NCBI GenBank assembly: GCA_037952775.1
Contig: JBANAY010000004.1
Coordinates: forward strand, 7,998,001 to 8,062,000
Source: Clonostachys chloroleuca
Taxonomy: Eukaryota; Ascomycota; Sordariomycetes; Hypocreales; Bionectriaceae
Reading direction: 5' to 3'
Length of the DNA: 64,000 nt
Shown: positions 21,788-32,446 of the stretch, in pieces
Layout of the letters: every line of letters begins with the position of its first letter
Position numbering within the stretch: the stretch's first letter is position 1
Position numbers and translations under genes: made by a program
The notes under the pieces: model-generated
The model's input: the letters and a program-made list of their open reading frames with translations, nothing else
What the model was told of the DNA's origin: nothing
The model's database searches: none

Positions 21788-24700
21788 GGGGGGCTCTCAT
21801 GACGCGGCGTCTCCGGTCCGGATGTTGCTATAACCTGGTAATCTGTTGAAGCGGGAACCTCACAGATGTAACTTTCGGGTGTTCTGAAGAATGCTCTGAA
21901 CAGTTCCGGCCCCCACGAGAAGTTGACAAAAATCAAGTTGACGAGAGAGGCAGCGGATGGCATCCCGTTGCGTTTGACGAAACTATTCAGCACGGTCGAG
22001 CTGGGTGTAGGTATAGTGCTAGCAATACTTATAAGCATGCTGATCATCAGCTTTGTTGTGCGGTGGTCTCTCTCTTCCAGCTCTACTTCAACCTCCTTGG
22101 AGCACTTGATTACACCAAAACCACCGTTCCGAGTGAGGACCACAATATCACGTTTGGAGACGGCCTCGTTTCCATCAAATATAGATGAGCGCCAGGAGAG
22201 GAGTACGTAGCCCAGAATGGAGGAACTCATCGAAAGTAAAGTAGTGGACAGGGTAGCAAGGTCTGTTTGCTTAGTGCCGACGCAAAGACAAAGATCCAGC
22301 AAGCTGAGAAGTAACAAGAGCTGAAGGGTAGGACGGAGATCCAATGTTTCAGACCGGCCAGTCGGGGATTCGCTTTTTGACGCGGTTTTCGACGCGGTCC
22401 TTATGAGCGCCTTAACTTGCTCTTGTAAAAGGCAAAAGGGCCAAGGAAAGTTCCATCCGCTTCCTAGCTGAACAATATCTCGACCTTTTGCTGTTTGCTC
22501 ATCGAGGCTTTTTTGGTCGGTACTCGTTTCCTTTTGCTGAAGTATGTTCAGGACGCTGAAACCACAAGAAGGGATCTGATCCAGATGTTGGTTGATCCGG
22601 TCGTAAAGCGCTCTAGAGTTGATGATTGCGCTTCGATCAGTATTTGCGATGAAAATATATGCATTAAACTCATTAGATTCGAATGAAATATTAGGTCGTG
22701 GCAGAAGGCTGCTGAACCAGTGGGAAAACCACGTAACGAAGCTTTGATAGTAGTTGAGGAAAATTTGTCCGTTTTTTGGAGTAGAATAGAGTGCCCGTCC
22801 TTTTTTCAGGCCAAGAACCCTTTTATTACTCTTAGAGGGGGAGCCGCCATGGTTGGCTGATGGAAGATTTGAGCCATCGGATCGACTTTCCAGGCTGGAA
22901 GGACCACCCCGCGGATGATTATCTAACTTGTTAATGCGGCTCTTTGATATGCTCTCTGACTTTGTACCACCTGAGGCAAAAGTGTTATCCTGATGATTAC
23001 TTGACGTGTCTCGTTGCGAGTTCTGTCCTTGTCGTTTCAAGTTGCTCCACCAGTTGTATAGTCTACGAAAACCCAGTGTTATAGGAATAACACTCAACGA
23101 CAGTGTAGAGCTGACCCCAGTACCAAGCTTGTTTCCTTTGCCAAAGGCACTCTTGACACCATCTGAAAAGATGCGAAACAGCAGAAGGACCGAGATCGAG
23201 CCTCGAGGAATCAGAACTAGCGAAGCAGAACTGAGCCCTCGAGCAGACAAGGTCTCATTCACAGACTCTACGGGTGTCTTTCTTGCCCGTGTGCCGAACT
23301 TCAAACGTCTTGATTGTACCCATGTCCAGAGACTAAAGATGCCAAAGGTAATTATGGTTGTGGGAATCGTTATAGTCCAAAATAATACAAAAGTAGGGAA
23401 CGAGAAGGTATAGTCCTCTAACTTTTCTGGGTCTGAGGGGTAGAGGCTTCTTGCTTCCTGCAGCGCCAGTATGAACTGTATCATGGCTAGTAGTGCTGAA
23501 AGCAATGCGGTGAATATAGCCAAGGATGCGAGGAATGTATTGCCGGTCATGTGCATGGAGGATGATGCAGCTTTAAGCCGTCCGTAGACTAGTTTACAAA
23601 CGCTCTCGACGCCGTCCATTATTGGCTGGTGTAGCGGTCTCGAGATAGTCAAGCCAACAATCAGCAAGAAAACAGCACCTAAAATTTTAGCAAAATCCCT
23701 ATATCGGATCGTGGGAGTCACTAGGGTGGCTGGAAGTTGAATGATGAGTGCAAAGCATGTTGCCAGCAATAAGATGACTTTCAGCTTGTGAGTTCCATCA
23801 CGAAAGCGAATCGAGGCCAAAGCCTCGGAGATGCTTTGTTTCCCCTGCGCGTTAAGGGCCCAGATGCAACAGGTAAGGATAGCAAACAGCATTGCCACCC
23901 CTGGTATGACAACCCTGAACAAGTCGATCTGAGCCAACACAGCGTGGGCCACGGTCGGCGCATCTAAACGCTCTGAAGCTTCAAGGTCAATAAAACTCTG
24001 TGGCACCGGACAAAAGGCGAACGTGGCCAGCAGGAACAGTGCGGTGAGAATTGCGACAGCTCCGACCCTGGCATTGTCGGATTGAGCCTCATATGGGTTT
24101 GCCCGTATGGGAGATGAAGCAGAATCTGGCTTATGGGGTTTCCGAAAGCCCCAGGCGAAATAAAGAAAGACCGGTATTGTGGTGAGAGATAGAATGATGG
24201 CCCACTCCAATGAAAATTGCTGCATGTCCTCGGTCACCGAGTGTTTGGGAGTTCCAAGGTCAAGGTTCATTCCAAACAACGTCGAGGCAAAGGTCGCCGG
24301 CAAGAATATCATCGCAATAGTCGCAAGGAGTTTCACAGAGGCCACGTCAGATTCGAGGCGACTCTTCGACATCAGTATAGGAATGCTCGACCTCTTGAGC
24401 TTGCGTGGAGCGAAGGAGTAATGCAGATAGAATAGCCCAAGGACCACTGCCATGAGCGGCAGACTGATGATCCAGTACAGACCAAACTGAGGGCGTATAT
24501 TCAGATCAATGATCTTCTCCTCCAATATTTCGTTGCTGTCCCAAGAAAAAAGCTCCGTTGCAAAGAGACCTGAGATGAGGCTTCCTGGGAGGAACAGCAG
24601 GGTCAATATTGTAAGGCTTCTTGTCATCTTGGTAAGTCTTTCTGCCTTTATTGCATCGTCCTTAGCCAAGTTTGAAATTTCAAAAGAAAGATCACGTCCG

Positions 24701-24903
24701 ATACCGTCCATCGGTCTGATTGTCTCAAGGTATTGCGAAGTGCCTCGATTGGGGGGACGAGAAGCTAGGAGGTGTGCTTCAACCCATTCAAGATCTTCTC
24801 GAGGTGGGTGCAATGATTCCCAGATAATGAACCCGAACGGAACAATAGCAGCAACCAGTCCAAATCCCGCCATGATGGCCTCTATTTCGAGCTGGGCGGA
24901 CAT
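21565..24903 (-). CDS. Long multi-pass membrane protein with two CorA-like hairpins
   Basis: Open frame of 1112 codons from ATG 24903. Hydrophobic segments are spread over its length: about residues 11-28, then two CorA-like pairs. The first pair (residues ~96-163) has LTILTLLFLPGSLISGLFAT; the second (~188-253) has KLLATIAMIFLPATFASTLF followed by GMN at 211-213, the signature loop of CorA Mg2+ channels. The first copy has ATE in the GMN position. Further membrane segments lie near 280, 335, 375, 405, 455 and 490, with a Ser/Asn-rich linker at ~630-720. The usual long cytoplasmic CorA N-domain is absent. From about codon 1038 the frame loses its sense, and the neighbouring frame takes over (see 20355-21787), so the true gene probably spans 20355-24903. 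Ion transport is only an inference from the hairpins. Confidence 0.72.
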   Translation of the reverse strand: MSAQLEIEAIMAGFGLVAAIVPFGFIIWESLHPPREDLEWVEAHLLASRPPNRGTSQYLETIRPMDGIGRDLSFEISNLAKDDAIKAERLTKMTRSLTILTLLFLPGSLISGLFATELFSWDSNEILEEKIIDLNIRPQFGLYWIISLPLMAVVLGLFYLHYSFAPRKLKRSSIPILMSKSRLESDVASVKLLATIAMIFLPATFASTLFGMNLDLGTPKHSVTEDMQQFSLEWAIILSLTTIPVFLYFAWGFRKPHKPDSASSPIRANPYEAQSDNARVGAVAILTALFLLATFAFCPVPQSFIDLEASERLDAPTVAHAVLAQIDLFRVVIPGVAMLFAILTCCIWALNAQGKQSISEALASIRFRDGTHKLKVILLLATCFALIIQLPATLVTPTIRYRDFAKILGAVFLLIVGLTISRPLHQPIMDGVESVCKLVYGRLKAASSSMHMTGNTFLASLAIFTALLSALLAMIQFILALQEARSLYPSDPEKLEDYTFSFPTFVLFWTITIPTTIITFGIFSLWTWVQSRRLKFGTRARKTPVESVNETLSARGLSSASLVLIPRGSISVLLLFRIFSDGVKSAFGKGNKLGTGVSSTLSLSVIPITLGFRRLYNWWSNLKRQGQNSQRDTSSNHQDNTFASGGTKSESISKSRINKLDNHPRGGPSSLESRSDGSNLPSANHGGSPSKSNKRVLGLKKGRALYSTPKNGQIFLNYYQSFVTWFSHWFSSLLPRPNISFESNEFNAYIFIANTDRSAIINSRALYDRINQHLDQIPSCGFSVLNILQQKETSTDQKSLDEQTAKGRDIVQLGSGWNFPWPFCLLQEQVKALIRTASKTASKSESPTGRSETLDLRPTLQLLLLLSLLDLCLCVGTKQTDLATLSTTLLSMSSSILGYVLLSWRSSIFDGNEAVSKRDIVVLTRNGGFGVIKCSKEVEVELEERDHRTTKLMISMLISIASTIPTPSSTVLNSFVKRNGMPSAASLVNLIFVNFSWGPELFRAFFRTPESYICEVPASTDYQVIATSGPETPRHESPPFSLLCGTLSVRQNGQTGSKLAMLFQIQPIGGDGWRRLKRTPRTKPVTGMQREENARLTASKFWMTWTKLLILR

Positions 24904-24996
24904 GGTGTGCGCAGTGGTTGTCCGAAGACAAGGTCAAGGGCGGCTTCAATAAGAAGAGAACGCGAGGTTGGTGCTTTGGAGACGACCTTTTATCTT

Positions 24997-25021
24997 CCCC
25001 CCCCCCCCCTTTTTTTTTTTC
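24997..25021. repeat. Adjacent poly-C and poly-T tract
   Basis: Around a dozen C directly followed by around a dozen T. It is about 100 bp upstream of the start codon of the large minus-strand gene. Tracts like this are unstable and hard to sequence, so the exact length is uncertain. Confidence 0.7.
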
Positions 25022-25430
25022 TTACAGACGACCTCAATATCCGAACCGCGATATGAATAATAAAGGGTCGCTAAGATTTTCGCTTGCGGAAGCCGCTTTT
25101 TTTTTTTTCTCTCCCAAAAATGTGATAATGCAAGGAGTTGTTTTGTTCATGACAATTGAGACACGTGTGAGGGGCAACCTAATGCGAACCGCACAAAAGT
25201 GTAGTGGGAGAGGGGTTAGGCATCATCGCTTATGGGCTGTCTGCCTCACTCCTCTTACGTGTGCGTCATGGAATGTAACCTCGGTGTTACACATCAACAT
25301 GACGAGATTAAAAATCAGCAATAGAAGATGCCAGACCAGACATCTCGACACGTTGAAATATGTTTAGGTATCCTCCTCTCCTCTCTTTTTTCGTGTAGCA
25401 AGTGTACCCTACAGCCTCATGTTGATGGCA

Positions 25431-25528
25431 TTTCATGCTCGGTAAGTTCACCTGACGCGGTCGCTATTGCAAGATGGAATGCTTCGCTAACACGGCCAGT
25501 AAGACGAAGCAAGTGCCAAGTTACCGAA
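25431..25528. repeat. Dispersed repeat, copy B
   Basis: Partner of 17009-17104, about 8.4 kb away in the same orientation, roughly 80% alike by eye (cacctgacgcggtc, ctattgc, cggccag, gaagcaagt, ccaagttaccga). It lies just outside the 3' end of the carboxypeptidase gene. No terminal inverted repeats or target-site duplication could be seen at either copy. Confidence 0.6.
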
Positions 25529-25604
25529 ACACTTGTGATATCATAGATTGGAAATCAAATTATTTGTCAATTACGTTAAATTAAATCATTATATCCCTAA
25601 GCTT

Positions 25605-27123
25605 CTAGCTAGAAAACTCTCCAGCGATCCATCTGTTCATCATATCCAGAGACGCCGCGGGCTGGTTTGTAGGGACCATGTGGCCGGCCTGGAAGACCTG
25701 GATAAAGGCAAAGTGCCCAGAAGTAGTGAGGCTCCCCCACTGGGCACCGCCGCCTCCAAGCTTGAGCGGCTGTACGGGAGCGGCGTTGAAGGCGTCCTTG
25801 CCGGGCCAGTCCAGGGCCTTCGTCCAGGCGCGGTTGCCGAGCCAGTTGCAGATGAAGTCGGCGTCGCCGGCGTAGATGAGGACGGGGATCTTGGCGAGTA
25901 TGTCGGGGACGAGGCGGTGGATCGGCTGCATCCAGTCGCCGCTGTTGTAGAAGGCGTTGTAGACGCCGTTGTCGCACTCCTCGAACGAGGTGACCTCGGC
26001 GCCGATGGCCTCGAGGACGCTGGGGGTGTTGAGCCACTTGTCCACGCCGGTGTCCTGGGCGGGCGTGTCGGGGCGGATGTCATACACGTCACTGCCTGTG
26101 TTTTGGTAGGGAGTGAGCATCCAGTTGTTGCAGGAGGTGAAGGCGCTCTTGCACGATGACAGGGTGCCGTCGTAGCAGCCTTGGATCAGCTTCTGGCAGC
26201 TAGCCAAGTTGCTGTCCATTCGCTGACAGGCTGTGGACGAGAGGACAGATGGGTAGCCACCCTCACCACAGGCCATCGGGCGGTAGTAAGCATACTGGGT
26301 GTATGGGTCTGTCAATCCGTTTCCAATCAACAAACTCTTCAGGTTGATGATTGTGTTGGGCTCAGAGATGATCTTGTGCCCAATCCCAGGAATGTAATGA
26401 CCAGCGTATGACTCTCCTGAAATATGGAAAGGTTGCTTGGAGTACTCAGGGAACTGGGTGAAGAAGAGAGTGAGCAGGGCGTAGAGATCGTCGGCAGCAG
26501 CGACAGTGCTTCCCGTAGCATTCGTCTTGCTGTATGACAGACCAGTGTTGACTGGCTGATCAATGAAGATGACCGACGCGTTGTTGTTCCAAGCGTATTC
26601 GTTGCGCACAATGGTCTGGTTAGACAGAATGGCGGATGGGCCGAGCTCGTTGAAAAGCCCGATCATGGAGGAGCATCCAGGGCCGCCGTTGAGCCACAGC
26701 ACAACTGGATCATTGGCAGGGTCGTTTCTTGACTCAAAAAACCCTGTTCAATTAGGCGAGTCAGACAAAGATTCGCCAGATTTCATACCGAGAGTTAGCT
26801 CAGGGCTTCTACTTACAGTAAAACAGATGCTTGTCCTGCTCGTTATTGTCGAGGTAACCACTGTATTGCTTCACGGTATCGATGCCCAGAGAAGAAGGAT
26901 CGACGGCCTTAGCGCGGAGGTTGAAGTTGGACAGGTCGGTGCTGTCCTCGCTCCTGGCCGCAGGCTGGGCCTGTGCGACATCAGCACCGTTCACAATGTG
27001 GTCCCAGTAGCTGTCTGGTCGAGGCTTGAGACGATCATTGATATCTCTCTCTCGGACGTTGTCAAGCTGCGCAGTGGCAGATGCAACTGCTCCAAGAGCC
27101 AGGGCCAAGGTAGAGAAATGCAT
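25605..27123 (-). CDS. Serine carboxypeptidase (S10, carboxypeptidase Y-like)
   Basis: Predicted exons 26817..27123 and 25605..26743, 481 aa. The 73-bp intron has a GTAAGT donor, CTAAC-like branch (gcctaattg) and ACAG acceptor; joining gives [14 protein letters not shown], the usual S10 text. A signal peptide ([18 protein letters not shown]) directs it to the secretory route. Catalytic residues are all present: Ser214 in GESYAGHY, Asp398 in GDADFICNW and His457 in AGHMVP; the oxyanion block [10 protein letters not shown] is intact. Cysteines in the middle ([22 protein letters not shown]) are spaced as in CPY-type enzymes. It removes C-terminal residues at acid pH, in the vacuole or outside the cell; a long CPY propeptide is not obvious, and which location applies is open. 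GC-rich third positions make a long antisense frame that is not a gene. Confidence 0.95.
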
Positions 27124-27197
27124 GATGGACTTTCAAGGGGTCTGAGGTCTGCCTTGGAACCACAATGGAAACCATCAGTGTCAGCAGGAAGATGGAT

Positions 27198-27206
27198 CTT
27201 ATATAG
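27198..27206 (-). promoter_or_regulatory. TATA box of the carboxypeptidase gene
   Basis: Reads CTATATAAG on the minus strand, about 75 bp upstream of the ATG at 27123, a normal spacing for a fungal gene with a short 5' UTR. Confidence 0.5.
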
Positions 27207-28797
27207 CAAAGCAGCCAGCGTTTTATCATCATCGTAAATGCTTCATAGCGGCTGGTCAGGGTCTATCAATTGGAACCTTCCTAAAGTGTCAGTGGAGCAG
27301 TCGGTTGACAGCAATGATTCCACAGGGCCTTTTGCAGACAGCTCCGCGTACAGCTTCCACGAAGGGAACCCAGGCGATGATCACTTCGCCAAGGCTACAG
27401 AAAGACCTATATGGAGTGTACCACTATGACATCTGCCGAAGAAGCCAGCCAACTCAATCCCAAGTAACATTTCTCATCGGATTTTCCTTACAGTCTCAAT
27501 TCATCCCTCATTTAGTGCTTCCTTCTCCATGGTACTGAGCAGAAAACACGGCTCTTCTTACAAGCTTCTCTTTATGATAGGCATAATCGGTGGGGATCTC
27601 AGCCCCCCGCCTCGGCATCTTCGCCCCCATCCCCTGTCAAGAGGTAAGCCCAAGTGCCGTTGTATCCGTTCCTCTCTACTAACATTTGTGCCTGGCCAGA
27701 ATCCAGGACATAAAGTCCTCAGACTACTTGCCTTTCTGGATTAGGGGAATACCACCTATCCAATTCGTTCTGATACGAGATCTGCTCACAACCCCCAAAC
27801 CAACCAATATCTCTGATGATCGCAGTAGGTGTGTTAAACAGAGCCATCCCATATCAGTCAATTGAAAGTGCCGGCCGATAGCAACCAGCCGATCAGCCAG
27901 CCGTGCAAGGGACCTTCCTAACTAAAACTACACAATCTACATTCTCCCGCAGGGAATTTTTTCATTTGATGGTTACAGTTATATGACGTTCATATGTGGC
28001 GCGATCTCGGGCTGTGCCGATTGCTGACCTTTTGCCACATGCCGGGATCCTCTTACACGAGACCGAAAACTCCCCAATGCCTGAATATCACTCACCTTTT
28101 CCCCTGCGTCTCTGTTTCAGGATCCTAAAATCTCCCCTGCGTGAATTTCTCAACAACGCTTACAGAGTATGGACTTGTTCTCTCTTTACCTACTCAACAA
28201 AACAAAGGGGTTTTGGATAACAGCAATTCAAGGCCATCGGTATTGGCATGTCATCACGTTGCATTCATATACCTTGTTGCAATATAGGTTATCCACAGCT
28301 ATTCAAACGGGTGGCAATAAAATACAGTATAAAGCAGCTAAAAATTCATTTCAAGCATTGACGAGAAGGCATTTTGCTCAGGTGCAAGTGAAGACCACCT
28401 TCAACCATAAAGTCACGCGTTTGAGGATTCCGCCCTTGCTATTATGCTTGAATAATGGTGAAAATAGAGGTGCAAAGGTAGTAAAGGTCATAAATGTAAC
28501 TGCGCGCAGTAAATCTAGGCCTTCTTTCACCTTTATCTTTTCTCACTTAGGACACGTCGCAAACAATCTTTCCCAAAACTTCTGCTCCCGACAATGAAAC
28601 ACCTTGTGTCGATTATTTACAGGTCGGATGTAGAATCCTGCCTCCCACAACCCGTTGTTGAAGTTCACTTGAAATCGTTTTACCCCACCTAGCCTTGGTA
28701 GTCCCTTCATTGAGCTCATGTCTCCCTCATGTAACCAAAAATAAATTGCGATCACATCCAGTGGCTCTTACCATCTCAAGCCTAGAAGCTAGAAGCA
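27207..28797. other. Intergenic region
   Basis: 1.6 kb upstream of the carboxypeptidase promoter, ending at the 3' end of the MOSC gene. Only short frames; a + strand frame of 142 codons (28169-28597) has no recognisable features. Nothing else seen. Confidence 0.4.
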
Positions 28798-29847
28798 TTA
28801 TTTCATTGGGCTAATAAAGAAATGCTTGTCCGTCGTCTCCATCACCGACATTTTCATCCCGACTTTGACCATCCCCTCATCCTTTGGTGCACAGAGCATG
28901 CCAAAACTGGGCTTGAACTTGAGACCTTGATCAATACGGCGGTATTTCATGAGCTCGTTCCAGGGTCGTCGAGGATGCTTCTCTGCCGTGTCTGGGTCAA
29001 CATTCGGGACCTGACAGCGGAGGCATCTGCAAACCACATCCAGTGACAGAATCGGATTTTCGCCGGATATCTGCAGCGTCTTCCAGTTATCCTCGGACCA
29101 CGGCTGCTGACCACGGAGGATGATGTTTGGCCTGAAGTGCTCGATGGTGAGTTCGGGTTCGCCCTGGCTGCGAAGACGCTCATTGAGCTCGTTCACGCTT
29201 GCCATGGTGCCGACCAAGACAGGCATCATGTCAGCGAACTTGGTGGCTTCCGTCCTACCCAGGCGTTCCGGGGTAGCGCAACCCTTGAGGATGCGTCGGG
29301 TAGGGCCCTTGTAGACGAGACGGATGTCCATATCTAAGAGGTCTGCAAATGGCTGCGATATCGCAGATTTGTATTCCCACCCATCGGTCTCCTCACTCCA
29401 GATGACAACCTTGCGCAAATTTGTGTTTGCGTCGAGCCATTCCGGGGTCGGGTGGGCCGGGATGGTGACTTTCACGTCGCTGTCCTTGATGGAGATGGTC
29501 AGGCTGTCGGTCTCCTCGTCCCAACCAGTCCGGATGAGAGTCATGCGAGAATTTGTACGGATCGTGATGAACTCCCCGTTGGAATTGGTGACAAACATCC
29601 AGTTCCTGTCCATGTCGAGTCCAGTGCGCAACATTTTAGCGGACTGAACTTCAAAGCCACGGCATGATTTGATGGGATATACGCGCATGCTGACGATTTC
29701 GTCCTCTGCGAGGGGCTTGCGGGTCATAAGCCTTTGCAAGTTGGAGAGGCCATTGAAGTTGAACATGTAAATCAAAGCGGTGAAAACTGCGAGTGCAATT
29801 GTGACGACCAATGGCGTCACCATCGGCTGGAAGTCGACAGCCAGCAT
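28798..29847 (-). CDS. MOSC-domain protein (mARC-like), membrane-anchored
   Basis: Single exon, 349 aa. A membrane anchor at residues ~12-31 is followed by the MOSC N-terminal beta-barrel (VSMRVYPIKSCRGFEV at 52-67, DRNWMFVTN) and the MOSC domain (HFRPNIIL at 237-244, LRCQVPNVDPDTA at 276-288). Cys278 in that last motif aligns by eye with the cysteine that binds molybdenum cofactor in the mitochondrial amidoxime-reducing component (mARC). In animals mARC sits in the outer mitochondrial membrane and reduces N-hydroxylated compounds with cytochrome b5; an equivalent role here is inference. The start at 29847 gives the anchor directly. No neighbouring electron-transfer gene is seen. Confidence 0.9.
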   Translation of the reverse strand: MLAVDFQPMVTPLVVTIALAVFTALIYMFNFNGLSNLQRLMTRKPLAEDEIVSMRVYPIKSCRGFEVQSAKMLRTGLDMDRNWMFVTNSNGEFITIRTNSRMTLIRTGWDEETDSLTISIKDSDVKVTIPAHPTPEWLDANTNLRKVVIWSEETDGWEYKSAISQPFADLLDMDIRLVYKGPTRRILKGCATPERLGRTEATKFADMMPVLVGTMASVNELNERLRSQGEPELTIEHFRPNIILRGQQPWSEDNWKTLQISGENPILSLDVVCRCLRCQVPNVDPDTAEKHPRRPWNELMKYRRIDQGLKFKPSFGMLCAPKDEGMVKVGMKMSVMETTDKHFFISPMK

Positions 29848-30465
29848 GATGAACTAAAGGGAGGTGATTAATCTTACAGAGCTCTTAAATACTATCGATG
29901 GGTAACAAGCGAGAAACTCACCCGAGATGCTCGTGCAATTCTCGTTTTTCTGAGTAAGATGTAGAGATCAACCAAATCACGTGGGAAAGAGTGGAGATCT
30001 GTGGAGAGAAATTTGTCAGCGATACAGGCGAAGACGCTACCCTAGAGCCTTTACATAAGTACCTTACTGTAGATAGATAATATCGACATCTGTGGAAGGA
30101 GCATAGAGCTGTAGGCCATGGTGCCTATTTATACGTCTGTAGGATTTTAGTTGAAGGTGTTGCAAGAACCGATTACCTATTCACCTACTTGGGGGACACT
30201 TTTGCTTTGTTTTTCAATCTCCGTGCTTACCTATGAATGAGAGTTCAGGTACAACGGGAGACCAACAATGCTTTGTGCCAGACCCACCATGTCAACCCAA
30301 TAACAAATGATATCCGGCCCGTACCGCTTAGCATGCCATGAGCTTTGATCTTATATAGCTGGGTTATTGCTTGACACTGTCCTTAGGTCTCATCTAGTCT
30401 CATTGTACATCCTTCTATCTTTTTTTCCGTCCACTCCCAAAGCTTATTCACGAGCATTTCATCCT
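29848..30465. other. Intergenic region
   Basis: No gene seen. It holds the promoter of the MOSC gene on the minus strand; acceptor- and donor-like signals (for example ctcacc near 29918) could mark a 5' UTR intron, but this is not certain. Confidence 0.4.
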
Positions 30466-31328
30466 TCACAATTTTCCTGCCTTGCCAGACACCCCGATCG
30501 GTTCGTAATATTTGCCACTAATGACGGCGTCGGATGTAGCAGCCCATAGCTGATTCTTTACTCCATCCTCGACGCTAGACATGAACAGCCTCCCTACAGT
30601 CATGAGACAGCGGAGCAAGAAGCTCTTGCTACTGACAGAATCGCTACGAGGCGTCCTCACTGCTCCCGGGTGTACTGAGGCCACTTTCACCTGCGGATAC
30701 CGCCGTGCCAGCTCCTTCGCGAAGTGGAGGGCCTGTTAACTTGCTTTGTCAGTATCTCGCCATTGCATCTGGGTTGATGCCTTTGGATTTGAGGTTGTCG
30801 AATTGGATACCGCCGACAGGTGCTTGCTTATGTACCGCCGAAGAAACAAAGATGATGCGAACGTCCGAATCAGGATCGGTCTGGGCCGTGTTCAACAGCG
30901 TAGGGAGAAGCAGCTTTGTCAAGAGCGCGTGCCCTACGTAGTTTATACCAAAATGGACTTCAAAACTGTCCTCGGTCATGCCAGGTGTGTAGGACATCGT
31001 GCCGGCGTTTAGCAGGAGGATGTCTAGACGGTCGCATGAGTCGCAAAAGGTTTGGGCTGCTGTCTTCACAGACTGGCAAGAAGCCAGATCGAGTGCCAGC
31101 CGTTTGATTGGTATGTTGGGCACGACCGTCTGGATCTCTTCCGCATCGGGCCCTTTCAAAGCTGCGGGCGGCGAGCCAGATAAGTGAGGGCTTTCGCTGG
31201 GCGAGTTCGATCACGGATTACCTCCCAAGGCCGCTATTCCCTCCAGTGACGAGTATGACGTTCCCTACAAGGGGAGATATGTCCGTCGCGGTGTTGAACT
31301 TAGTACCTTTGCTTCCGGAGAACGACAT
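30466..31328 (-). pseudogene. Short-chain dehydrogenase/reductase (SDR), inactivated
   Basis: From ATG 31328 the frame gives MSFSGSKGTKFNTATD, then the cofactor motif VILVTGGNSGLGR, then TAA (31218-31220) where relatives have Gln. SVIELAQRKPSLIWLAARSFERA follows, a frame change near 31165, then LDLASCQSVK, LDILLLNAGTM, the block HFGINYVGHALLTKLLLP and IIFVSSAVHK with the catalytic Ser. TGA (30749-30751) falls where the active-site Tyr-Gln-Ser-Lys block should be, and one more base shift restores FAKELARRYPQVKVASVHPGAV. The enzyme was an NAD(P)-dependent SDR of the WW-domain-oxidoreductase/retinol-dehydrogenase-like kind. Two stops and two frameshifts make it a pseudogene. It lies near an FAD monooxygenase relic and an MDR reductase. 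Confidence 0.85.
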
Positions 31329-32446
31329 GGTTTGTTTCATTTTAATTTACTTTTTTCTTCTGCTGAGGGAGGGGTTTGCCTGGTTGACGTGAAACAGAAA
31401 TCCAGTCGAGAGGAAGAGAATCAGGGGGTGGTTTTTCAGACTCGGGGTACAAGTCAGGCCCGTTGGACTGGGTCAGAGTCCAAGTCGGACCCGGTAAATC
31501 ATGAACCATAAGGTAGTCTACGCGGTGGAGCTCCGGGCCCTTCGACTCACAAACTTCTGTCTTTCTCTCTCCTAAGATTTACCCTCACCTCTTATTGACG
31601 ACGAACACAGCTGACTTTCGCGTCTAGTACTCATTATTCAGATATTTCCCCGTTCCAGCCTTGAGAATTCGCACAGTAATGACGACTAACGCCTTAATCC
31701 CCCAGCCCAAAGAATTCTATATACCTCAAGCAAAATCCCCAAACGACTAATACGATCAGTCATCTCTGGACAAGTCCGAGCTACTTAGGCGGCAAATTGC
31801 TACTTTTGAAATCAAAGTTGGAAATCAAAGTTGGAGGCAACGTGTTATACAGATATACGTCTAACCATATGACTAGCCATAATAGTTGTGCCAACAATTG
31901 CGGCTACTGCTTCTAGAATTGATCATCCTGAAACATCCCTTAGATCAGAAAGGCCTGTTAGCCCCTCAACCGTCCTCTCTAGTGGCCGCAGTGTTTTCTA
32001 AATGAAGATTGCTTCCACCCATGGCTACTCGATTTGGGATCGACCAGAGCGGGAGGAGCTTGGTGTTCAATCTGCCTTACTACTGCTCTATTCAAGGTTG
32101 TCGAGCAGTCTAAAGAGATACCTAAGCGATAGGCTGATACTTGATGCGTTGTAATCTAATTTACGAATCAGCGCTTTTGAATGCGCGAGGCAGGTCCAAG
32201 GCGAACATGCTTCTTAACCTAAACAACAATGTAAGTAAGGATAGAAAGCATATAGCGCCATTTTCATCGTGCTAATGATGTGAAAGATTTACCTGCTTGT
32301 GAGTGCGGCATTTGATTGTCCACCAAACATCAAGTGCATGAGTAGCTGTGATCTCTCTGTCTACGTAATTTGGGTATAAGAGAATCCGCTCAGGACGATA
32401 GAATATTCAGCACGGTGCGAGCAGCCCATCAACCTGTGTTGAAAAC
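31329..32446. other. Intergenic region
   Basis: 1.1 kb between the divergent SDR and FAD-monooxygenase relics; no gene seen. A short tandem echo (gaaatcaaagttg twice) occurs at 31808-31834. Confidence 0.45.

Larger units (their letters stand above)
24904..25604. other. Intergenic with homopolymer tracts and repeat copy B
   Basis: Upstream of the large minus-strand gene. It holds a C-run followed directly by a T-run (about 24997-25021), a second T-run (about 25098-25110) and repeat copy B at 25431-25528. The tracts read as A-run and G-run on the gene's own strand and may be nucleosome-excluding promoter DNA. No gene seen. Confidence 0.5.

Noticed and set aside
25548..26159. 203-codon frame on the plus strand
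   Set aside because: Antisense to the GC-rich carboxypeptidase exon, with Gly/Val/Ala-rich text typical of a shadow frame.
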